This document shows, piece by piece, positions 57,864 to 64,000 of a stretch of 64,000 nt of DNA; the stretch's first letter is position 1; the number at the start of each line of letters is the position of its first letter. The stretch comes from DAOUAE01 sp034433795. Lineage in GTDB: Bacteria; Chloroflexota; UBA6077; FW602-bin22; DAOUAE01. Location of the stretch: NCBI GenBank assembly GCA_034433795.1, contig DAOUAE010000065.1:62001-126000 (forward strand), read 5' to 3'. The translations under genes were made by a program, and so were the position numbers. The notes beneath the pieces are model-generated. The model saw only the letters and a list, made by a program, of their open reading frames with translations, did no database searches and had not been told where the DNA came from.

Positions 57864-59116
57864 TGCCGGTCGTCGTCTGCGAGCGGGTCAGCAAGCGCTT
57901 CTGGCTGGCCCACGACCGTCCGCGCTCGTTCCAGGAGCTGGTCATCGGCTTCTGGCGACGGTCGCGGGGTGGGGAGGACCTCTGGGCCCTGCGGGAGGTC
58001 ACCTTCAGCGTCGAGGCTGGTGAGGTTTTCGGGGTGATCGGCGCCAACGGCTCGGGCAAGAGCACGCTCCTCAAGATCATCGCCGGCATCCTGGCGCCGA
58101 CCGCTGGCCAGGTGCTGGTGCGCGGACGGCTGGCGGCCCTCCTGGAACTGGGGGCGGGATTCCATCCCGATCTGACCGGGCGGGAGAACATCTTTCTGAA
58201 CGGCGCCCTGCTCGGTTTCTCGCGCGCCGAGATCGCCCGCCGGTTCGAGGAGATCGTGGCCTTCGCCGAACTGGAGCGGTTTGTCGACACCCCGCTCAAG
58301 CACTATTCATCGGGGATGCAGGTCCGCCTGGGATTCGCCATCGCCGTGAGCAGCGATCCGGAGGTGCTGCTGGCCGACGAGGTCCTGGCGGTGGGGGACG
58401 AGCGTTTCCAGCGGAAGTGCCTGGAGCGCATCGCCCACCTGGTCCGCCAGGGCGGAGCGGTGATCCTGGTCTCACACAACCTGGATCTGGTGCGCAGCCT
58501 CTGCGGCCGGGCTCTGTGGCTGGAACGAGGGGAGGTACGGGCGCTGGGGGCGGCGGCCGAGGTGGTTGACCAGTACCAGGCGGCGGTCGGTGCCCCGTCC
58601 CTGGCCGGGCGCGGATTGGCCAGCGGTATCGGCCAGCGCTGGGGCTCTCGTGAGGTGGAGATCACGCGGGTCGACCTGGTCGACCGCTCCGGCCAGCCCC
58701 GCACGGTGTTCTGGACCGGCGAGCCGTTCGCCGTCCGGATCTGGTACCAGGCCCATCGGTCGGTCGCCCGACCGGTCTTCGGGATCGCCATCCACGCCGG
58801 CGAGGGGATGGTGCTGACCGGGCCGAACACGCGCCTGGCCAATCGGCCGATCCCGGTGGTGGAAGGGCCTGGTCTGGTGGAGTACCGGGTGGAGGCGCTC
58901 AACCTGCTGCGCGGGCTCTACTATCTGACGGTCGCCGTCTACGATGAGTACCTGATCCACGCCTACGACCATCACGACCGCCTGTACGCTTTTCGGGTCG
59001 AGCAGCCGCCCGCGATCTCCGACCGGTTTGGCTGCCTCTATTTGCCGGCCGACTGGTCCCATCATCCCGGCCGCCGGCCGGCGGAGGTCCCGGTGCCGCT
59101 GCGGGCGGAGACGTAG
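57863..59116 (+). CDS. Polysaccharide ABC transporter ATPase (Wzt type)
   Basis: A 417-aa protein. The ATPase domain (about 1-245) has GANGSGKSTLLKIIAG, HYSSGMQVRLGFAIAV and VLLADEVLAVGDERF. That signature (YSSGM in place of LSGGQ) is the hallmark of Wzt/TagH proteins. Residues 270-410 form an extra beta-rich C-terminal domain of the Wzt glycan-recognition type (VDLVDRSGQPRTVFWTGEP). The extra domain suggests export of a chain whose end is chemically marked, and a methyltransferase gene follows. Confidence 0.92.
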   Translation: MPVVVCERVSKRFWLAHDRPRSFQELVIGFWRRSRGGEDLWALREVTFSVEAGEVFGVIGANGSGKSTLLKIIAGILAPTAGQVLVRGRLAALLELGAGFHPDLTGRENIFLNGALLGFSRAEIARRFEEIVAFAELERFVDTPLKHYSSGMQVRLGFAIAVSSDPEVLLADEVLAVGDERFQRKCLERIAHLVRQGGAVILVSHNLDLVRSLCGRALWLERGEVRALGAAAEVVDQYQAAVGAPSLAGRGLASGIGQRWGSREVEITRVDLVDRSGQPRTVFWTGEPFAVRIWYQAHRSVARPVFGIAIHAGEGMVLTGPNTRLANRPIPVVEGPGLVEYRVEALNLLRGLYYLTVAVYDEYLIHAYDHHDRLYAFRVEQPPAISDRFGCLYLPADWSHHPGRRPAEVPVPLRAET

Positions 59117-59242
59117 CCCGCCGACCTGGCGTCACGACGGGAGGGCGTCTCGCGCTGGCGGTGGTACGGCTCCCGGCGCGCGACAGTCGGTGCCGTCGGC
59201 CTGGCGTCCGGGGCGGTGGTCGTCGTGCGGATCGGAGGGGCG

Positions 59243-60067
59243 ATGGAGGCTGGTAAGCTGTACGATGCTCACTACTTCCGCCACGGCTGTGGACGCCCCT
59301 ACCAGCGCGACGCCGAGTGGCTGCAGTTCTTCGACCGCATAGCGGAGCGGATCATCCAGACCATCGCTCCGCGGACGGTCCTGGACGTGGGCTGCGCGAT
59401 GGGGTTTCTGGTTGAGGCTCTGCGGCGGCGTGGCGTGGAGGCGTACGGTCTGGACATCTCCGAATACGCCATCTCGCAGGTGCACCCGGACATTCGCCCC
59501 TACTGTTGGGTGGGCTCGGCCACCGAGCCTTTGCCGCAGCGCTACGATCTCATCGTCTGCCTGGAGGTGCTCGAGCATCTGCCGCCGGCGGAGACAGAAC
59601 AGGCGGTGGCCAACCTCTGTCACCATACCGACGACCTTCTTTTCTCCTCCACCCCGCTGGACTACCAGGAGCCGACTCATTTCAATGTCCAGCCCCCGGA
59701 GTACTGGACGGAGCTTTTCGCCCGCTACGGCTTCATCCGCGACGTCGCCTACGACACCACGTGGTTGACCCCCTGGGCCCGGCGTTTCCGCCGGACGCGA
59801 GAGCCGCTGTCCCGCCTGGTGGCGGCCTACGAGGCCCGTCTGTGGCGTCTGGAGGCGGAGAACTGGGCCCTGCGGTCGGCGTTGCTGCAGAATCGTGAGG
59901 CCATGGCCCGGCTGGAGGGCGAGAACCAGGCCCTGCAGACCGAGGTGGTGCAGCTCCGGGCGCAGATGCAGGCGTTGAGGCGCTCTCTGACCTGGCGGGC
60001 GACCGAGCCGATTCGCCGTGTGTGGGCGGTCGTGCGCCGGCCGGGACAGGGTCGAGGTACCGGGTAA
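59243..60067 (+). CDS. SAM-dependent methyltransferase with C-terminal coiled coil
   Basis: A 274-aa class I methyltransferase. The SAM motif is VLDVGCAMGFLVEALRRRG, followed by DLIVCLEVLEHLPPAE. Residues 205-255 form a coiled coil (LRSALLQNREAMARLEGENQ and following), ending in a basic SLTWRATEPIRRV stretch often seen at the end of polysaccharide-modifying enzymes. In Wzt systems such enzymes cap the growing glycan, so chain termination is a reasonable inference. ATG 59243 is behind GGAGGGG. Confidence 0.85.
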   Translation: MEAGKLYDAHYFRHGCGRPYQRDAEWLQFFDRIAERIIQTIAPRTVLDVGCAMGFLVEALRRRGVEAYGLDISEYAISQVHPDIRPYCWVGSATEPLPQRYDLIVCLEVLEHLPPAETEQAVANLCHHTDDLLFSSTPLDYQEPTHFNVQPPEYWTELFARYGFIRDVAYDTTWLTPWARRFRRTREPLSRLVAAYEARLWRLEAENWALRSALLQNREAMARLEGENQALQTEVVQLRAQMQALRRSLTWRATEPIRRVWAVVRRPGQGRGTG

Positions 60068-60084
60068 ACACTGGGGCGGTGTCT

Positions 60085-62715
60085 ATGGTCTGGCCGACTG
60101 TCAGCATCATCATTCCCAATTACAACGGTGCGTCCTATCTGCGCGACTGCCTGGCCTCGCTGCGGGAGTTGGATTATCCCACTGAGCGGTACGAGGTGAT
60201 CGTAGTCGATAACGCTTCGACCGATGATTCAATCGCGGTGACGCGGCAGGCCTTTCCCGCTGTTCAGGTGGTCGTCCTGCCGTGGAACCAGGGCTTTGCC
60301 GCTGCCGCCAACGCCGGTGCTCGGGCGGCCGGTGGCGAGGTGCTGGCGTTTCTCAACAACGATATGCGCGTCGCCCCGGACTGGTTGCGGGCGTTGGTGG
60401 CTCCTCTGCAGGCGGAAACTGAGGTCGCCTGCACGGGGGGTCTGATCCTGGACTGGGAGGGGACCCGTGTTGATTTCGCCGGCGGGGTGCTGAACTTTTA
60501 CGGTCATGGCTTTCAGCCGGCCTACGGCCTGCCCCGTGCGGTGGTCGACCTGCCGAGCGAACCGGTGCCGGTCCTCTTCGCCTGCGGTGGGGCGATGGCG
60601 ATTCGACGGGCGGTCTTTCAGGAGAGTGGTGGCTTCGATCCCGACTACTTCGCCTACATGGAAGATGTCGACCTGGGCTGGCGGCTCTGGGTGCTGGGCT
60701 ACCGCGTGCTCTTCGTGCCGGCGGCGGTGGCCTATCATCGCGGTCACGCCACTGGCCGTCGTATCCCCTGGGCGCAGCGCCGCCTGCTCTACGAGCGTAA
60801 CGCGCTGGCCACGATCATCAAAAACTACGACGAGGTCAATCTGGCGCGCGCCCTGCCGGCGGCCCTGCTGCTTATGGCCCGGCGGGCCTTGGCCCGAGGG
60901 CAGATCGACCCGCGTGACTACGCGATCACTGTTCGTGCGGAACGTCCTGATGCTTCGTCGCCGGGCCCGACCGACGCTGGGGCGACGACCGGCGAGCAGA
61001 GCGCCTCGCCGGTCGAGAGTGCGGCCGTCCAGACGGTCAGCGCCGATCTCCTCAGCCATCTGGTGGCTATGGGGCTCGTGGCCGAGGAGATCGAGCGGCT
61101 GTGGGCGAAGCGCCAGGCGATTCAGCAGCGCCGCCGTCGGCCAGACCGCGAGATCGTGCCCCTTTTCCGAGCGCCCTTTGAGACCAACGACCGCCAGCCG
61201 GCGCACCTGCGGTGTCAGATGAGCCTGCAACAGGTGTTTGGAGTGACCGCGATGTTCGCCCCCTTTGTTCGTCCCCGGGTGTTGCTGGTCGTGTGGGATG
61301 TGGTCGGTGAGACCATGGCGGGGCCGGCCATCCGCTATTGGGAGATGGCCCGTGTGCTCAGCCGGGAGGTCGCGGTGACGCTGGCCGCCCGAGCGGTGGC
61401 CGGGCAGCCGCCGGCGGAGTTTGTGCTGGTGGCCTACGGGGACCAGCCAGAGCGGCTGCGGGCCCTGGTCGAGCAGCACGAGGTGATCGTCACCCAGGGC
61501 TTTGTGCTCCATCATTTCCCCTTTGTCGGCGAGAGCGGCCGGGTGCTGGTCGTTGATCTCTACGACCCCTTTACGCTGGAGGGACTGGTCCTGCGCCGTG
61601 AGCGGCCGCGCTCTGAACGCTGGCAGGTGCACGACAGCGACCTGGAGATTCTGAACGTCCAGTTGCGGCGGGGCGATTTCTTCCTCTGCGCCAGCGAGCG
61701 CCAACGCGACTACTGGTTGGGGATGCTGGCGGCCAATGGGCGACTGAACCCTGACTGCTACGATGCCGACCCGACCTTTCGCTCGCTGATCGATGTGGTG
61801 CCCTTTGGTCTGCCGGCCGAGCCGCCCCGCTCCAGCCGGCCGGTGCTCAAGGGCGTGTATCCGGGGATCGCGCCGACCGACCGGGTGATCCTCTGGGGAG
61901 GAGGGGTCTGGGAGTGGCTCGACCCGCTCACAGCCATCCGGGCGCTGGCCCTGGTCCGGGCCGAGCATCCCGAGGTAAAGCTTTTCTTCCTGGGCACGCG
62001 CAGCCCGAATCCAGACGTTCCGGAGATGCCGATCCTGCAGGCGGCCCGAGCCCTGAGCCGGGAACTCGGTCTCCTGGAGACGGCGGTTTTCTTCAACGAA
62101 ACCTGGGTGCCTTACCACGAGCGGGCCGGCTACCTCCTGGAGGCCGACATCGGTCTCAGCCTCCACCGGCCTCATCTTGAGGCCCGGTTCGCCTTCCGGA
62201 CCCGTTTACTCGACTACATCTGGGCGGGCCTGCCGATCATCTGCACGCGGGGCGACGACCTGGCCGAGCAGATCGCCGCCGCCGGCGTGGGGGTCGTGGT
62301 GGACCCGGAGTGTCCAGAGCAGGTGGCTGGGGCGATTCGGGCTCTGCTGGCCGAGCCCGACGCGCGGGCGACGCGGGCCGACCGTTTCGCCCGGCTGCGG
62401 GCCGATCTCACCTGGGAGCGGGCGGTGGAGCCTCTGCGCCGGTTCTGCCTGAACCCCCGGCCGGCCCCGGACCGGGGTCGGCCGACGGCCTCCACGGCCG
62501 ACCAGCGTCGCCCGGACCACGGGGAGAAGGGGCCACCCACTCCGCTCTGGCGTCTTCCCCTGAAGGCGGTGGCGACCGTGCGGGCGCAGGGGCTGGCGGG
62601 GCTGCTGACCGAGGCCGGGTCGTATCTTCTCTGGCTCGGCCAGCGGGCGCAGACGGTGCCCCCGGGGACGCCGTCGGCCTCTTCCCCTCGTCGCCAGGGC
62701 CAGGGTCGGGTATAA
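60085..62715 (+). CDS. Bifunctional glycosyltransferase, GT2 fused to GT4-like domain
   Basis: An 876-aa protein. Residues 5-280 are a GT2 rhamnosyltransferase-like domain: VSIIIPNYNGASYLRDCL, VVDNASTDDS, the DxD-like FLNNDMRVAPDW and YMEDVDLGWRLWVLGY. A linker of about 120 residues follows. Residues 410-800 are a GT-B domain: WDVVGETMAGPAIRYWEMAR, WGGGVWEWLDPLTAIRALAL and DYIWAGLPIICTRGDDLAEQ. The final 75 residues are polar and low complexity. It probably adds two successive sugars to the exported glycan. ATG 60085 lies 17 nt after the methyltransferase stop. Confidence 0.88.
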   Translation: MVWPTVSIIIPNYNGASYLRDCLASLRELDYPTERYEVIVVDNASTDDSIAVTRQAFPAVQVVVLPWNQGFAAAANAGARAAGGEVLAFLNNDMRVAPDWLRALVAPLQAETEVACTGGLILDWEGTRVDFAGGVLNFYGHGFQPAYGLPRAVVDLPSEPVPVLFACGGAMAIRRAVFQESGGFDPDYFAYMEDVDLGWRLWVLGYRVLFVPAAVAYHRGHATGRRIPWAQRRLLYERNALATIIKNYDEVNLARALPAALLLMARRALARGQIDPRDYAITVRAERPDASSPGPTDAGATTGEQSASPVESAAVQTVSADLLSHLVAMGLVAEEIERLWAKRQAIQQRRRRPDREIVPLFRAPFETNDRQPAHLRCQMSLQQVFGVTAMFAPFVRPRVLLVVWDVVGETMAGPAIRYWEMARVLSREVAVTLAARAVAGQPPAEFVLVAYGDQPERLRALVEQHEVIVTQGFVLHHFPFVGESGRVLVVDLYDPFTLEGLVLRRERPRSERWQVHDSDLEILNVQLRRGDFFLCASERQRDYWLGMLAANGRLNPDCYDADPTFRSLIDVVPFGLPAEPPRSSRPVLKGVYPGIAPTDRVILWGGGVWEWLDPLTAIRALALVRAEHPEVKLFFLGTRSPNPDVPEMPILQAARALSRELGLLETAVFFNETWVPYHERAGYLLEADIGLSLHRPHLEARFAFRTRLLDYIWAGLPIICTRGDDLAEQIAAAGVGVVVDPECPEQVAGAIRALLAEPDARATRADRFARLRADLTWERAVEPLRRFCLNPRPAPDRGRPTASTADQRRPDHGEKGPPTPLWRLPLKAVATVRAQGLAGLLTEAGSYLLWLGQRAQTVPPGTPSASSPRRQGQGRV

Positions 62716-62778
62716 TGAAGGAAATCAGTTCTGCCGGCGCCCGTCAGATCGGCGGGCGAAGCAGCCGGGAGGAGTCTA

Positions 62779-64000
62779 TGGCCAAGCCCAGGACCATCGG
62801 CCAGTTGCGCGCCAGCGGCTATCAGGTCCGGCCGGTCAAGGAGGAGCTGCGCCAGAACCTGATCCGGAAGATCCAGGCCGGGGAGGACCTCTTCCCCGGC
62901 ATTATCGGCTACGACGAGACGGTCATCCCCCAGATCGAGAACGCCATCCTGGCCGGCCAGGACATCATCCTGCTCGGTGAGCGCGGTCAGGCCAAGACCC
63001 GCATCGCCCGCAGCCTGGTCGCGCTCCTCGACGAGGAGGTCCCGGCCATCGCGGGCTGCGAGATCAACGACAACCCCTACGCGCCGATCTGCCAGGCCTG
63101 CCGTCAGGCGGTGCAGGCCCGTGGTGACGATGTCGAGATCGTCTGGCTGCCGCGCGACCGTCGCTACGGCGAGAAGCTGGCGACCCCCGACATCACCATC
63201 GCCGACCTTATCGGCGAGGTCGACCCTATCAAGGTGGCCGAAGGTCGCTATCTGGCCGACGAGCTGACCATCCACTATGGCCTCATCCCCCGCACCAATC
63301 GTGGCATCTTCTGCATCAACGAGCTGCCCGACCTCCAGGAGCGCATCCAGGTCGGGCTGCTTAATATTATGGAAGAGCGCGACGTCCAGATCCGCGGCTA
63401 CAAGGTCCGCCTGCCGCTCGATATCTACGTGGTCGCCTCGGCCAACCCTGAGGACTACACCAACCGGGGCCGCATCATCACCCCGCTCAAGGACCGCTTC
63501 GGCTCCCAGATCCGCACCCACTATCCGCGCACCATCGAGGACGAGATCGCCATTATGGAGCAGGAGCGTACGGTCTTCCCGACCGAGGGCTACGACCTGC
63601 GGGTGCCCACTTTTATGAAAGAGATCGTGGCCGAGATCACCCATCTGGCCCGTCGCAGCCCCGATATCAGCCAGCGCTCCGGTGTCAGCGTGCGGGTCTC
63701 GATCTGCAACTATGAAAACCTGATCGCCAACGCCTTCAAGCGGGCCCTGCGCTTGCGCGAACGGGTGGTGGTGCCGCGCATCAGCGATCTGATGGCCATC
63801 ACTGCCTCGACCATCGGCAAGATCGAGCTGGAGACCTTCGGCGATATCCGCGAGGAACGGATCGTCGAGAAACTGGTTCAGGGAGCGGTCCTGAACGTCT
63901 TCAACCGGTATTTCCATCTCCACCAGCTGGACGAGGTGGTGGCGGCCTTCGAAGGGGGGCTGCGGGTCGAGGTCTCCGACCAGATGCCGTCGCTGCGCTA
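62779..64000 (+). CDS. AAA ATPase of the MoxR/magnesium-chelatase type (partial, runs off the window)
   Basis: The first 407 codons of an AAA+ protein, open to the window edge. ATG 62779 is preceded by GGGAGGAG, and TATAAT lies at 62711-62716. Walker A is GERGQAKTR near residue 72. The Walker B region is RGIFCINELPDLQERIQVGL, and sensor 1 is VVASANPEDYTNRGRII then TPLKDRFGSQIRTHYPR. These features match MoxR and ChlI-like ATPases that remodel partner complexes, often with a VWA-domain protein encoded downstream. The partner, if any, is outside the window. Confidence 0.88.

Overview
The window is high-GC, gene-dense bacterial chromosome. Several traits suggest a Chloroflexota-type organism, though this is inference from gene content and not from a phylogenetic marker. 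They include HspR next to a J-protein, a DnaB/DnaD/DnaC-type primosome cluster behind rplI, an LPxTG-like surface anchor, MurE with a non-DAP-type recognition motif, and selenoprotein coding. Sigma-A-type promoters (TTGACA-like, about 17 nt, TATAAT-like) are visible before many genes. No rRNA, tRNA, CRISPR array or complete insertion sequence was seen.

Region 1 to 8.7 kb is mostly minus strand. It holds a lactonase-type beta-propeller with a duplicated zinc-ribbon protein, small membrane proteins, and an operon of selD, a PEP-synthase-like dikinase and a sugar isomerase. The selD gene has an in-frame TGA that restores the full active-site loop, so it encodes selenocysteine. Region 8.7 to 12.8 kb is rplI-dnaB-dnaD-dnaC followed by convergent birA, which has a strong promoter and a heavily structured leader. 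Region 13 to 24.6 kb has a GlcD-type oxidase, a secreted amidase, small unknown proteins, a GldA/GldF/GldG-like ABC module with a DUF4340 protein, folD with fchA, and a TerC protein. FolD has lost its catalytic lysine and fchA next to it can supply the missing cyclohydrolase.

Region 24.7 to 33.2 kb is PEP carboxylase and, converging on it, a five-gene operon behind a cobalamin riboswitch. The operon encodes two surface proteins resembling the two domains of animal transcobalamin, then an ECF transporter (T, fused A1A2, S). I read it as a vitamin B12 capture and uptake system and consider it the most interesting system in the window.

Region 33.3 to 41 kb has a large FtsX-type permease, a decayed LacI-family gene, a Gfo/Idh/MocA oxidoreductase, and a plasmid-like partition module. 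The module has ParA, a small ribbon-helix-helix-like partner, AT-rich islands with TCTGT repeats, a perfect palindrome, and a MerR-like regulator with twin upstream repeats. Region 41 to 49.2 kb is housekeeping: rdgB, a J-protein with hspR, mnmA, a TetR regulator, murE, uppP, a Nudix hydrolase and small membrane or secreted proteins. Region 49.2 to 54.3 kb is gltB behind a structured leader with a terminator. Region 54.4 to 62.7 kb is a surface-glycan cluster with GT4 and GT2 glycosyltransferases, a Wzm/Wzt-type ABC exporter, a methyltransferase and a GT2-GT4 fusion. The window ends inside an AAA ATPase of the MoxR/Mg-chelatase type.
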